A DNA stretch of 64,000 nucleotides from an uncultured Collinsella sp. (lineage in GTDB: Bacteria > Actinomycetota > Coriobacteriia > Coriobacteriales > Coriobacteriaceae): contig UQPF01000002.1 of the NCBI GenBank assembly GCA_900542905.1, forward strand, positions 1 to 64,000, written 5' to 3'. A model generated the notes under the pieces. It ran no database searches. It was not told where the DNA came from and worked only from the letters and a program-made list of their open reading frames with translations. The position numbers were made by a program, and so were the translations under genes. Positions within the stretch are counted from its first letter, which is position 1. The number at the start of each line of letters is the position of its first letter. Below, in pieces: positions 16,695 to 25,666 of the stretch.

Positions 16695-16880
16695 TTACTC
16701 CTCGACGATCTCGGTGATCGCGCCAGCGGGGCAAGCGTCCTGGCAAGCGCCACAGGCGACGCAGGAGTCCTCGTCAGCGACGGTAGCGACGTCCTGGAGC
16801 TCCAGAACGCCAGCGGGGCAGGAGTCGACGCAAACGCCACAAGCGATGCACTCGTCGGCATCAATTACGGGATGAGCCAT
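16695..16880 (-). CDS. Small 2[4Fe-4S] ferredoxin
   Basis: A 61-residue clostridial-type ferredoxin, a cytoplasmic one-electron carrier in anaerobes. Two CxxCxxCxxxCP motifs are intact: CIACGVCVDSCPAG and CVACGACQDACPAG, each followed by a short strand. The ATG at 16880 has AGAGGAAA upstream and gives the usual ferredoxin start MAHPVIDADEC; a longer reading frame is not needed. It is monocistronic, convergent with niaR. The partner enzymes are unknown from this window. Confidence 0.95.
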   Translation of the reverse strand: MAHPVIDADECIACGVCVDSCPAGVLELQDVATVADEDSCVACGACQDACPAGAITEIVEE

Positions 16881-17101
16881 GGTAGTTTCCTCTCTGTTGA
16901 CCGACGCTACAGGCGATGCGCGCCGGTTTGATTCGGGCAAAAACATACCACGGGAGCGACCGTTTGCAATACCCTCTGACCGGCATCTTCATACCGTTCG
17001 CCGAGTATGCCAAGGTTTACTAAAAAACATGCAGGTGAGGCCGCTGAGCTGCGCAAATGTTAGCTTTAGGTGACTTGAAATATTGGGCGATCGAGCATGC
17101 T

Positions 17102-17277
17102 TGCGGAAAGCGCATCCCGGAATTTGGCCGAGAAACGGGTTGTAGTTTCCGACTGGGCCACTGGCGGAAACCGCGACCCGGTATCAGCTCTCAAAACGGG
17201 ATACGGTTTCCGGTTGAGCCTTCAGACGGAAACTGCGACCCGGAATCCACGCTCAAACCGGGATGAGCTTTCCGCAA
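17102..17277. repeat. Three tandem hairpins upstream of dnaK
   Basis: Three imperfect palindromes of about 51 bp lie in a row at 17102-17152, 17163-17213 and 17225-17277. Each has the form CGGAAA..GC..CCCGG, a short middle, then a matching CGGG..(G/A)TTTCCG arm. The spacing is about 62 bp. They do not resemble the single palindromes elsewhere in the window. I see no gene from 16881 to 17537. Confidence 0.65.
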
Positions 17278-17401
17278 GACGGCCCCCAGGCACCCCCGGA
17301 CGCAAACCTCAGCCATCTCTACATAGATCTCGATAGATTTGCCGAGAACTCAAACAGTGCGTCTACCTGCGTATTTGCGAACCTAAACTCTCGGCAATAA
17401 G

Positions 17402-17428
17402 AAATCTTATATGAATTGACTTAGATTT
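17402..17428 (+). promoter_or_regulatory. Heat-shock operator-like element before dnaK
   Basis: AAATCTTATAT, 5 bp, then GACTTAGATTT. The same 11-bp arms with the same 5-bp spacer stand before clpB at 26282-26308. The arms form a partial inverted repeat (AAATCT/AGATTT). HspR, encoded downstream, is the obvious candidate binder, although the element does not match the classic HAIR sequence of Streptomyces. A TATATT -10-like box follows directly. Confidence 0.65.
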
Positions 17429-17537
17429 TGTATATTCCGGCCCATAAGGGGATACACTACATCCTGAAAGACAAGCCGAAACACCGCTCGGCAGACCGCC
17501 GAGTCGGTGCAAACGCACAAGAGAGAGGGAATTTCTA

Positions 17538-19430
17538 ATGGGCAAGATTCTTGGTATCGACCTTGGTACTACTAACTCCGCTATGGCCGTCCTCGAGGGC
17601 GGTTCTCCGACCATTATCGTGAACGCCGAGGGCGACCGCACCACCCCGTCCGTCGTGGGCTTCCGTGCCGACGGCGACCGCGTCGTGGGTAAGGCCGCTA
17701 AGAACCAGGCTGTCACCAACCCCAAGAACACCGTGTTCTCCATCAAGCGCTTCATGGGCCGCAAGTACTCCGAGTGCACCTCCGAGATCAAGACCGTGCC
17801 GTATGAGGTCAAGGAGGGCCAGGGTGGCCGTGCCGTCGTCGACATCGAGGGCAAGGATTACACCGCCGAGCAGGTGAGCGCCATGACGCTCGCCAAGATG
17901 AAGGCTGACGCCGAGAAGTATCTGGGCGAGACCGTCACCGACGCCGTCATCACCGTCCCGGCCTACTTCAACGACGCCCAGCGTCAGGCCACCAAGGATG
18001 CCGGCAAGATCGCCGGCCTCAACGTCAAGCGTATCGTCAACGAGCCGACCGCTGCTGCTCTTGCCTATGGCCTGGACAAGCAGGGCACCGACCAGCGCAT
18101 CCTGGTCTTCGACCTGGGCGGCGGCACCTTCGACGTCTCCATCCTCGACCTCGCCGACGGCGTGTTTGAGGTTCTGTCCACCTCGGGCGACAACCACCTG
18201 GGCGGCGACGACTGGGATCAGCGCGTCATCGATTGGATGGCCGATAAGTTCCAGCAGGAGAACGGTGTCGACCTGCGTCAGGACCCCATGGCCCTGCAGC
18301 GTCTGAAGGAGGCCGCCGAGAACGCCAAGAAGGAGCTCTCCGCCGCCCAGCAGACCACCATCAACCTGCCGTTCATTACCATGAACCAGTCCGGCCCGCT
18401 GCACCTCAACTACACGCTGACCCGCGCCGAGTTCGAGAAGATCACCCGCGACCTGCTCGAGCGCTGCAAGCAGCCTGTCACCAACGCCCTGCGCGACGCC
18501 AAGCTTAAGCTCTCCGATCTGACCGAGGTCATCCTTGTCGGCGGCTCCACCCGTATGCCCGCCGTCCAGGAGCTCGTCAAGACCATGACCGGCAAGCAGC
18601 CCAACATGTCCGTGAACCCCGACGAGGTCGTTGCCGACGGCGCTGCCGTCCAGGGCGGCGTGCTCACCGGCGACGTCGAGGGCATCCTGCTGCTCGACGT
18701 TACCCCGCTGTCGCTGGGCGTCGAGACCATGGGCGGCATCATGACCAAGATGATCGACCGCAACACCACGATCCCGACCTCCAAGACCGAGGTTTACTCC
18801 ACCGCTGCCGACAACCAGACCAGCGTCGAGATCAACGTGCTCCAGGGCGAGCGCGAGCTTGCCCGCGACAACAAGTCGCTCGGTAAGTTCCAGCTGACCG
18901 GCATCCCGGCTGCCCGCCGCGGCGTGCCGCAGATCGAGGTCACCTTCGACATCGACGCCAATGGCATCGTCAAGGTCTCCGCTAAGGACAAGGGCACCGG
19001 CAAGGAGCAGCAGATCACCATTTCCGGCTCCACCGCTCTGTCCGACGACGAAGTCGATCGTATGGTCAAGGACGCCGAGGCTCATGCCGAGGAGGACAAG
19101 AAGCAGAAGGAAGAGGTCGAGGTCCGCAACCAGACCGACAGCCTGTGCTACTCCACCGAGCAGACCCTCAACGAGCTGGGCGACAAGGTTTCCGCCGACG
19201 TGAAGTCTAAGGCCGAGGCCGCTATCGCCGACGCCAAGAAGGCGCTCGAGGGCTCTGACGTCGAGGCCATCAAGGCCGCCGGCGAGTCCCTGCAGTCTGT
19301 GGCCTACGAGCTGGCCCAGGTTGTCTACGCCGACGCTCAGCAGCAGACCGACGGTGCCGCCGGTGCCCAGCCTGCCGACGATGACGTTGTCGACGCCGAC
19401 TACGAGGTTGTGGACGACGAGGACAAGTAA
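17538..19430 (+). CDS. dnaK: Chaperone DnaK (Hsp70)
   Basis: The main ATP-driven Hsp70 chaperone, working with DnaJ and GrpE in the cytoplasm. The 630-residue protein has the full nucleotide-binding domain (ILGIDLGTTNSAMAVLEGG, VPAYFNDAQRQATKDAG, VFDLGGGTFDVSIL, ILVGGSTRMPAV), the linker and substrate-binding domain (TPLSLGVETMGGIMTKMI, ITISGSTALSDDEVDRMV) and the conserved acidic tail ending DYEVVDDEDK. The ATG at 17538 has GAGAGGGA upstream. It opens the dnaK-grpE pair, with dnaJ and hspR after a terminator. Regulation by HspR through the element at 17402 is likely. Confidence 0.98.
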   Translation: MGKILGIDLGTTNSAMAVLEGGSPTIIVNAEGDRTTPSVVGFRADGDRVVGKAAKNQAVTNPKNTVFSIKRFMGRKYSECTSEIKTVPYEVKEGQGGRAVVDIEGKDYTAEQVSAMTLAKMKADAEKYLGETVTDAVITVPAYFNDAQRQATKDAGKIAGLNVKRIVNEPTAAALAYGLDKQGTDQRILVFDLGGGTFDVSILDLADGVFEVLSTSGDNHLGGDDWDQRVIDWMADKFQQENGVDLRQDPMALQRLKEAAENAKKELSAAQQTTINLPFITMNQSGPLHLNYTLTRAEFEKITRDLLERCKQPVTNALRDAKLKLSDLTEVILVGGSTRMPAVQELVKTMTGKQPNMSVNPDEVVADGAAVQGGVLTGDVEGILLLDVTPLSLGVETMGGIMTKMIDRNTTIPTSKTEVYSTAADNQTSVEINVLQGERELARDNKSLGKFQLTGIPAARRGVPQIEVTFDIDANGIVKVSAKDKGTGKEQQITISGSTALSDDEVDRMVKDAEAHAEEDKKQKEEVEVRNQTDSLCYSTEQTLNELGDKVSADVKSKAEAAIADAKKALEGSDVEAIKAAGESLQSVAYELAQVVYADAQQQTDGAAGAQPADDDVVDADYEVVDDEDK

Positions 19431-19432
19431 TC

Positions 19433-20275
19433 ATGTCCGCCCGTAAAGCTCGCACGGAGGCGGCCGCCGCTGGCGCCGCCCCCGTTGACTCTGAGGAGAA
19501 GGACGTGAAGATTCCCGTAGAGGCCGTCGACGATACCGAGGCCAACGAGGCCGAGGCCGCCGAGGCTGCCGAGAACCAGGTAGAGGATTCCAACAAGGAG
19601 GCGACGATGACCGAGGACGAGATGGTGGAAGCTGCTATCCGCGCCGGTGAGGAAGCCGCCGACAACGACTTTAAGCTCAAGTTCGAGCAGGCCCAAAAGG
19701 AGCTTGCCGACGTGCGCAATGAGCTCGACGCTGCGGCAGAGGCTCAGAAGGCCGCCGAGGACAAGGCGAAGGACGCTACCGAGCGCACCGCCCGCCTGCA
19801 GGCCGACTGGGAGAACTTCCGTCGCCGCACCGCCAACGAGCGCCTTGCCGAGCGCGAGCGCGCGACCGAGAAGCTTGTCACCGCGCTGTTGCCGGTGATT
19901 GACGATATCGAGCGCGCGATCGACCATGCCCGCAGCCAAGAGCTTACCGACGACTTTAAGCAGTTCGTCGATGGCGTTGACGCGGTACATGCCAAGCTGC
20001 TCGATGTGTTTGCGCACGAGGGCGTTGAGCCCATCGACCCCAAGGGCGAGGCGTTTGATCCGCTTGAGCATCAGGCTGTGGGTCGCGTCGAGGACGCATC
20101 GCAGTACGACGAGACCGTCAACGACGTGTACCAGAAGGGCTACCGCATGGCGGATCGCATCCTGCGCTCCGCGATGGTGACGGTGACCTACGGTGGCGAG
20201 AAGCGCCCCGCACCGGAGCCCGAAGCGGCGCCCGAGGATGCCGCGGCCGATACGGCCGAGAGCACCGAGGAGTAA
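19433..20275 (+). CDS. grpE: Nucleotide exchange factor GrpE
   Basis: GrpE releases ADP from DnaK. The 280-residue protein has an unusually long, Ala/Glu-rich N-terminus (about residues 1 to 85), then the long coiled-coil (FEQAQKELADVRNELDAAAEA), the core RLQADWENFRRRTANERL and the beta-domain (VEPIDPKGEAFDPLEHQAV, then GYRMADRILRSAMVTV). It starts two bases after the dnaK stop. An in-frame internal ATG at MTEDEMVEAA with a nearby GGAGGCG could give a shorter form. The C-terminus is again acidic. The call is secure. Confidence 0.95.
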   Translation: MSARKARTEAAAAGAAPVDSEEKDVKIPVEAVDDTEANEAEAAEAAENQVEDSNKEATMTEDEMVEAAIRAGEEAADNDFKLKFEQAQKELADVRNELDAAAEAQKAAEDKAKDATERTARLQADWENFRRRTANERLAERERATEKLVTALLPVIDDIERAIDHARSQELTDDFKQFVDGVDAVHAKLLDVFAHEGVEPIDPKGEAFDPLEHQAVGRVEDASQYDETVNDVYQKGYRMADRILRSAMVTVTYGGEKRPAPEPEAAPEDAAADTAESTEE

Positions 20276-20280
20276 TTGAG

Positions 20281-20313
20281 AAGGGCCCCGGGGCAACACC
20301 CGGGGCCCTTTCT
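20281..20313 (+). terminator. Terminator after grpE
   Basis: AAGGGCCCCGGG pairs perfectly with CCCGGGGCCCTT around GCAACA and continues into TTTCT. It splits dnaK-grpE from dnaJ-hspR, so the second pair either has its own promoter or depends on read-through. Confidence 0.85.
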
Positions 20314-20383
20314 GGCCTAGTGCCATATGAAAGCATGAGCCGTCGTCTGCATGGACGGCGGACGTAACAGGAGAGGAGCTACG

Positions 20384-21343
20384 ATGGCTGCAGGCAAAAC
20401 CTTCTATGACATCCTGGGCGTATCCAAGAGCGCCTCCGACAAAGAGATCAAGAGCGCGTTTCGCAAGCTCGCGCAAAAATATCACCCTGATGCCGGCGGC
20501 GACGAGGCCAAGTTCAAGGAGATCAGCGAGGCCTACGAGACGCTTTCGGACGAGAAGAAGCGCAAAGAGTACGACCAGATGCTCATGTTTGGCGGCATGC
20601 CGGGCGCGGGCGGCGCGTATGGCGGCGGCTACGGTGCCGGCGCGGGCGCCAGCGGCTGGGGCGATATCTTCGACAGCATCTTTAGCGGCAACGGCGCCTG
20701 GGGCAGCGATTGGGGCTCGGGCTTTGCCGGGGCTGCGGGTAATGCCGGCGCGGGCCGCAGCCGTGCTCGCAAGGGCGGCGACCTGTCGCTGACCGTCGAT
20801 GTTTCGGCTGAGGACGCGTTTCGCGGCGTGACGCACAAGGTTACCTATCGCATTCCCTCGACGGGCGAGCAGCAGACCATTACGGTCTCGGTGCCCGCGG
20901 GTGCGGTCGACGGCGGCAAACTGCGCTACAAGCGTCGCGGCGAGTATGGCGTTGCCGGCGGCGAGCGCGGCGATCTGGTCGTGACCACGCACGTGGAGGA
21001 ACATCCGCTGTTTAAGCGTAAGGGTGCCGACGTGACCATGGAGGTACCGGTCTCGGTCTACGAGGCGGCGCTCGGCTGCACGGTGGACGTGCCCACGCCC
21101 GGCGGGGCGACGGTTCGTCTGAAGGTGCCGGCGGGCACCCAGACGGGCAAGAAGTTCCGCTTTAAGGAGATGGGTGCGCCCGACGTTAAGCATCGCGGGC
21201 GCACCGGTGCACTGCTTGTCGAGATCAAGGTGCAGGTTCCCACGAGCCTGTCCGATGACGAGCGCGATGCCATGACCAAGCTGCGCGAGGCCGACACGCG
21301 CGACTATCGCGAGAAGGTCAACCGTTACAAGGCGACGTACTAG
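20384..21343 (+). CDS. DnaJ-family co-chaperone without zinc finger (CbpA-like)
   Basis: A 319-residue J-domain protein that stimulates DnaK ATPase. The J-domain spans about residues 5 to 70 with the HPD motif in KYHPDAGG. A long Gly-rich linker follows (GGMPGAGGAYGGGYGAGAGA). The C-terminal peptide-binding domains are present (LSLTVDVSAEDAFRGVTHKV, VPAGTQTGKKFRFKEMG). The CxxCxGxG zinc-finger repeats of classical DnaJ are absent, so this is a type II J-protein like CbpA or actinobacterial DnaJ2. The ATG at 20384 has GGAGAGGAG upstream. It precedes hspR, the common actinobacterial order. Confidence 0.93.
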   Translation: MAAGKTFYDILGVSKSASDKEIKSAFRKLAQKYHPDAGGDEAKFKEISEAYETLSDEKKRKEYDQMLMFGGMPGAGGAYGGGYGAGAGASGWGDIFDSIFSGNGAWGSDWGSGFAGAAGNAGAGRSRARKGGDLSLTVDVSAEDAFRGVTHKVTYRIPSTGEQQTITVSVPAGAVDGGKLRYKRRGEYGVAGGERGDLVVTTHVEEHPLFKRKGADVTMEVPVSVYEAALGCTVDVPTPGGATVRLKVPAGTQTGKKFRFKEMGAPDVKHRGRTGALLVEIKVQVPTSLSDDERDAMTKLREADTRDYREKVNRYKATY

Positions 21344-21415
21344 GGCGGTCGTGGCGCACGCGCCTGTCCACAGGCTTATGATGGACGATAACGAGACGGA
21401 AAGGGGTCAGGTAGC

Positions 21416-21832
21416 ATGGCCGAGGACAATAGGAACAAACCGCTGTACATGATCAGCGTGGCGGCCGAGCTGACCGGCATGCATCCGCAGACTCTGCGCG
21501 TCTACGAGTCCAAGGGCCTGGTGAACCCCCAGCGCTCGGGCGGCAACACGCGCCTGTATTCGCGTGCCGATATCGAGCGCCTGGAGCTTATCAACCAGCT
21601 CACCGACGAGGGCATCAACCTTGCCGGCGTGGTGCGCATCCTCGATATGAAGGAGCGTGCCGAGGAGCGCGAGCACGAGAACGAAAAACTCCGTGCCCGC
21701 GTGCGCCAGCTCGAGGACGAGCTGCACGAGTTCAAGATGCAGAAGAAGATCACCGCCCTGGCCCCGCGCGATGGCTCGGTCAACCCCGAACAGGTCATGC
21801 GCAAGCTGCTGGGCGCCGGCGGGGATCTGTAG
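21416..21832 (+). CDS. hspR: MerR-family heat-shock repressor HspR
   Basis: A 138-residue MerR-type regulator. The winged helix holds YMISVAAELTGMHPQTLRVYESKGLV and SGGNTRLYSRADIERLELI, the typical HspR sequence. A coiled coil follows (ERAEEREHENEKLRARVRQLEDEL) and then a short tail. In actinobacteria HspR represses dnaK and clpB with DnaK as co-repressor. It lies 72 bp after dnaJ. The likely targets here are the matching elements before dnaK and clpB. Its stop is directly followed by structured repeat copy B. Confidence 0.93.
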   Translation: MAEDNRNKPLYMISVAAELTGMHPQTLRVYESKGLVNPQRSGGNTRLYSRADIERLELINQLTDEGINLAGVVRILDMKERAEEREHENEKLRARVRQLEDELHEFKMQKKITALAPRDGSVNPEQVMRKLLGAGGDL

Positions 21833-22003
21833 TTACGCGGTTTTACCAAACCGCGTAACGGGCCGACGCTGCGCGCCGCCCAGGGCGACAATTTGTCATT
21901 CAAAAGGCGAGGCATGACCAGAAGGTCAATGCCTCGCCTTTTTCATGCCAACTTGTTCGCCCTGGACGTCGCTCGCTGTCCGTCCTCTACCTGCGGCGTT
22001 GCC
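21833..22003 (+). ncRNA. Structured repeat, copy B (covarying hairpins)
   Basis: This is the partner of the element at 2094-2268 and again starts immediately after a stop codon. The first hairpin is GTTACGCGGTTT/AAACCGCGTAAC with the same TACC loop. The outer stem is CCAGGGCGA/TCGCCCTGG and the inner stem AAGGCGAGGC/GCCTCGCCTT, capped by the same GACCAGAAGGTC and followed by TTTTT. Stem bases differ from copy A in compensating pairs. The stretch from 22004 to 22225 holds a GTAGTCATTGGGGACG segment and nothing else I can name. Confidence 0.55.
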
Positions 22004-22225
22004 TTGCTCCGGATACGGTAGGGTAGTCATTGGGGACGTTCTTAAATGACTAGTCGAAAGGGACACTCTTGCACCAAATCTGCCGGCCCACACCGGGCTC
22101 GTCCTTTACTTTACTGAGATAAAGTGAACGTGCAGATTCGTAACCCACTTGCAACCGTTCTATGGCACGATATTGAACGAATGTATGCTATGCGCCCAAA
22201 TCTTTTGGGCAGAGTGGGAGACAGT

Positions 22226-24526
22226 ATGGTCAAGCTGTACGAGGACGGCATCTACCTGCGTAACGGCAGCGAGGTTGTGCCTGTGGCCGAGGCTGCCGAG
22301 CGCGGTATTACGCAGACGCCCGAGGATGCTAAGCGCGGCACCATCGCGTATTCGATCCTCCAGGCACACAACACGTCCGGCGACCCCGAGGCGCTCAAGA
22401 TTCGCTTCGACGCCATGGCGAGCCACGACATCACCTTTGTCGGCATCATCCAGACGGCGCGCGCCTCGGGCATGGAGCAGTTCCCGCTGCCCTACGTGCT
22501 CACCAACTGCCACAACTCGCTGTGCGCCGTGGGCGGCACCATCAACGAGGATGACCACGTCTTTGGCCTTTCCGCGGCCAAGAAGTACGGCGGCATCTTC
22601 GTCCCGCCGCACATCGCCGTCATCCACTCCTTTATGCGTGAGAACTTTGCCGGTTGCGGCAGGATGATCCTGGGCTCCGACTCGCACACCCGCTACGGCG
22701 CCCTGGGTACCATGGCCGTGGGCGAGGGCGGCGGCGAGCTGGCCAAGCAGCTGCTGCGCGACACCTACGACGTTGCCTATCCCGGCGTCGTCGCCATCTA
22801 CCTCACGGGCGCCCCGCGCCCCGGCGTCGGCCCGCACGATGTGGCGCTCGCCATCATCCGCGCCGTCTTTGCCAAGGGCTACGTCAAGAACAAGGTAATG
22901 GAGTTCGTGGGCCCCGGCATCGCGAGCATGACGACCGACTACCGCAACGGCGTCGACGTCATGACCACCGAGACCACCTGCCTGTCGAGCATCTGGGCCA
23001 CCGATGAGGACACGCGCGCGTTTTTGGCCATGCACGGCCGCGGCGACGACTACCGCGAGCTCAAGCCCGCCGATGTTGCCTACTATGACGGCTGCGTCGA
23101 GGTCGACCTGTCGAGCATCAAGCCCATGATCGCGCTGCCGTTCCATCCTTCTAACGGCTTTGAGATTGACGAGCTCAACGAGAACCTCGAGGACATCCTT
23201 CACGAGGTGGAGGTCGAGGCCGCCAAGATCGGCGAGGGTAAGACGCACTTTAGCCTGCTCGACAAGATCGTCGACGGCAAGCTGCACGTGCAGCAGGGCG
23301 TCATCGCCGGCTGCTCGGGCGGCAACTACGACTCCGTGGTCCAGGCTGCCCGCGTGCTCAAGGGCGCCAACACCGGCTGCGGCGAGTTCTCGCTGTCGGT
23401 TTATCCCACGAGCCAGCCCGTGGCGCTCGAGCTTACACGCCGCGGTTACATCTACGACCTTATGGAGGCCGGCGCGATTGTGCGCACGGCATTCTGCGGC
23501 CCGTGCTTCGGCGCCGGCGACACGCCTGCCAATAACGGCCTGTCCATCCGCCACACCACACGCAATTTCCCCAACCGCGAGGGCTCCAAGCCGGGCAATG
23601 GCCAGCTGAGCGCCGTGGCCCTGATGGACGCCCGCTCCATTGCGGCGACGGCTGCCAACGGCGGCGTCCTGACGCCGGCGACCGACCTGCCCGAGGAGAC
23701 TTGGGACGAGGCCTGCGAGTACACCTTTGACGACGCACCGTACAAAAAGCGCGTGTACTGGGGCTTTGGCAAGGCGGAGCCTGCCGACGAGCTGGTCGAG
23801 GGCCCCAACATCAAGCCGTGGCCCGCGATGGAGCCCCTCGGCGACGACATCCTGCTCAAGGTGTGCTCCAAGATCATGGACCCGGTCACTACGACCGACG
23901 AGCTCATTCCTTCGGGCGAGACGAGCTCCTTCCGCTCCAACCCGCTGGGCTTGGCCGAGTTTACGCTCAGCCGCCGCGACCCGGCTTACGTGGGCCGTTC
24001 CAAGGAGGTCGACGCCGTGGAGAAGCGCCGCGTGGCTGGCGAGTCCGCGGGCGACTTGGCCGCGCTCGATACCGAGCTTGCTGGTGTGTTTGAGGCGCTG
24101 GCCAGCGCGGGTGTCGCGGCCGATGCCAAGGCGACCGAGTACGGCTCCATGCTCTATGCCAAGAAGCCCGGTGACGGTTCTGCCCGCGAGCAGGCTGCGA
24201 GCTGCCAGCGCGTGATCGGCGGCCTGGCCAACATCGTCCACGAGTACGCCACCAAGCGCTATCGCTCCAACGTGATGAACTGGGGCATGGTGCCCTTCCA
24301 GATGGAGGCCGAGCCCAACTTTGAGGTGGGCGACTATGTCTTCGTGCCGGGGATTCGCGCTGCGCTCGATGACGACCTAAAGGACATCGCCGCCTACGTG
24401 GTGCGTGCCGACGGTGCGGTTGAGCAGATCGAGCTCTACGTTGCCGATATGACGGCAGAGGAGCGTGCCATCGTCAAGGCTGGCTGCCTGATCAACTACA
24501 ACAAGTTCAAGGCCGCTGCCGAGTAA
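22226..24526 (+). CDS. Aconitase-superfamily hydratase (YbhJ-like)
   Basis: A large protein of about 766 residues from the aconitase superfamily, resembling the uncharacterised YbhJ-type hydratases more than housekeeping aconitase. It has cluster-ligand contexts SDSHTRYGALGT, GCSGGNYDSVVQ and FCGPCFGAGDT, and the C-terminal swivel-type domain, with YRSNVMNWGMVPF resembling the family's substrate-side motif. The reaction is unproven; it should hydrate or dehydrate a tricarboxylate-like acid using a [4Fe-4S] cluster. I choose the ATG at 22226 with GGGAGA upstream. An in-frame GTG at 22124 would add 34 residues that do not look conserved. The gene is monocistronic, followed by a long hairpin. 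Confidence 0.8.
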   Translation: MVKLYEDGIYLRNGSEVVPVAEAAERGITQTPEDAKRGTIAYSILQAHNTSGDPEALKIRFDAMASHDITFVGIIQTARASGMEQFPLPYVLTNCHNSLCAVGGTINEDDHVFGLSAAKKYGGIFVPPHIAVIHSFMRENFAGCGRMILGSDSHTRYGALGTMAVGEGGGELAKQLLRDTYDVAYPGVVAIYLTGAPRPGVGPHDVALAIIRAVFAKGYVKNKVMEFVGPGIASMTTDYRNGVDVMTTETTCLSSIWATDEDTRAFLAMHGRGDDYRELKPADVAYYDGCVEVDLSSIKPMIALPFHPSNGFEIDELNENLEDILHEVEVEAAKIGEGKTHFSLLDKIVDGKLHVQQGVIAGCSGGNYDSVVQAARVLKGANTGCGEFSLSVYPTSQPVALELTRRGYIYDLMEAGAIVRTAFCGPCFGAGDTPANNGLSIRHTTRNFPNREGSKPGNGQLSAVALMDARSIAATAANGGVLTPATDLPEETWDEACEYTFDDAPYKKRVYWGFGKAEPADELVEGPNIKPWPAMEPLGDDILLKVCSKIMDPVTTTDELIPSGETSSFRSNPLGLAEFTLSRRDPAYVGRSKEVDAVEKRRVAGESAGDLAALDTELAGVFEALASAGVAADAKATEYGSMLYAKKPGDGSAREQAASCQRVIGGLANIVHEYATKRYRSNVMNWGMVPFQMEAEPNFEVGDYVFVPGIRAALDDDLKDIAAYVVRADGAVEQIELYVADMTAEERAIVKAGCLINYNKFKAAAE

Positions 24527-24546
24527 CGCACTTAATTGTCCGCCCG

Positions 24547-24610
24547 GGGCTTACCCTTTCCCGCCCGCTCACGCGCTTCGCGAGGGTCGCGTTCGGGAAA
24601 GGGTAAGCCC
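24547..24610 (+). terminator. 17-bp perfect stem after the hydratase gene
   Basis: GGGCTTACCCTTTCCCG at 24547-24563 pairs perfectly with 24594-24610. The loop is 30 nt and no T-run follows, so termination is plausible but not certain. Confidence 0.5.
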
Positions 24611-24622
24611 TGGGCTACATTT

Positions 24623-24890
24623 CTGCGTTCTCGTTGGGTCTTGAGGGACGCTAATAAATAGACTTGCTTGATGCCGCCTCTGTTATCGGGGCGGCTTCTT
24701 TTGTCGAAAACCACCACAAAGGGGACAGGCACCTTTGTGGTGGTCCCGTTTGTCTCGACCTGTAACATCTGGGCCCATATTTGACGAGCAGCTGTTACAG
24801 ATTGAGACAAACAATCGCCGCCGATCATTTCATCTCGATCTGTAACATCTAGGATTGAAAAGGGCCGCTAGATGTTACAGATCGAGACAG
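24623..24890. repeat. Hairpin-rich intergenic repeat, copy 1
   Basis: A block of about 268 bp related to 25957-26221. It begins CTGCGTTCTCGTTGGGTCTTG and contains a hairpin ACCACCACAAAGG/CCTTTGTGGTGGT around GGACAGGCA. Two consecutive palindromes with TGTAACATCT/AGATGTTACA-type arms follow, bounded by GTTTGTCTCGA and GAGACAAAC. A further fragment of the first hairpin stands at 24909. No coding potential is seen. Confidence 0.7.
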
Positions 24891-24939
24891 TGGAACATCG
24901 GAGCCGAGACCACCACAAAGGTGACTGCCCGGCGGGTCC

Positions 24940-25587
24940 TTATTTCGATGGGGTCCAGGTTATTTCATCGTCAAATAGCCAAGTGCGTGCTGAGCCACTG
25001 TCGCGCGCTGTCTGTGGATCGGGCTCGCAAGTTTGTTCGTAGGCATCCTCGGTACACCGATCCATAAAATCGACGACTGCCGTCTGGTCGCCTTCCATGA
25101 CGTAGATCACGTTGCCATCCGAGATATAGACTCCCGGCCCTTCGTTGTCCACGTAGCCGGGGTCGTATGAAACGTTGCACAGTCTGCTCCCGTTCGCCGC
25201 ATCGAGTTCAAGGGTCGAATAATACCCGCCATTCATTTGGACTTTCTTGGCTCGATATATTGCGGCGCCGTACCATCGCTTAAACGTCTTGCCTTTGAGT
25301 AAACTGGTTGCCTTGCCGATAAGCTGCTCATCTTGGGTATAGCGCGTGGCTCCAAGTTCGATTCGGGGATAGTTACTGACCCCAAGCGCTGCGGGCGTAC
25401 CGTCGAAATCGACGGTGATTGAATCGGGTTTGACGATATCGGTGAGGATTTCGATGGGGTAGCTTACGGTTTCAACCGCCGCCTGCGTTGCCGAGGCAGG
25501 GAGAAATGCGAGATAGATAATGCCCACGCCGACTGCGGTAATTGCAAACGCTAAGACGAGCAGGCCGATATAGGTGGAGCGTTTCAT
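24940..25587 (-). CDS. Membrane-anchored extracytoplasmic protein, unknown
   Basis: A 215-residue protein with an N-terminal hydrophobic helix (YIGLLVLAFAITAVGVGIIYLAF) that acts as signal anchor, and a soluble outer domain. The outer part has ITVDFDGTPAALGVSNYPRI and a middle region with two Cys that may pair with Cys near the C-terminus (DRCTEDAYEQTCEPD). I do not recognise a family. I start at 25587 because the hydrophobic segment follows directly; GGGGTA is a weak ribosome site, and a start at 25614 would add nine residues. It lies between two copies of the hairpin-rich repeat, so it may have arrived or been rearranged with them. Its GC content looks lower than that of its neighbours. Confidence 0.65.
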   Translation of the reverse strand: MKRSTYIGLLVLAFAITAVGVGIIYLAFLPASATQAAVETVSYPIEILTDIVKPDSITVDFDGTPAALGVSNYPRIELGATRYTQDEQLIGKATSLLKGKTFKRWYGAAIYRAKKVQMNGGYYSTLELDAANGSRLCNVSYDPGYVDNEGPGVYISDGNVIYVMEGDQTAVVDFMDRCTEDAYEQTCEPDPQTARDSGSARTWLFDDEITWTPSK

Positions 25588-25666
25588 GGCGAGTACCCCG
25601 CAAACAGTATGCATTCATTAAGATAAGTGATAACAGCTTACGACAATATTCAAAAGAAAGCGACCG

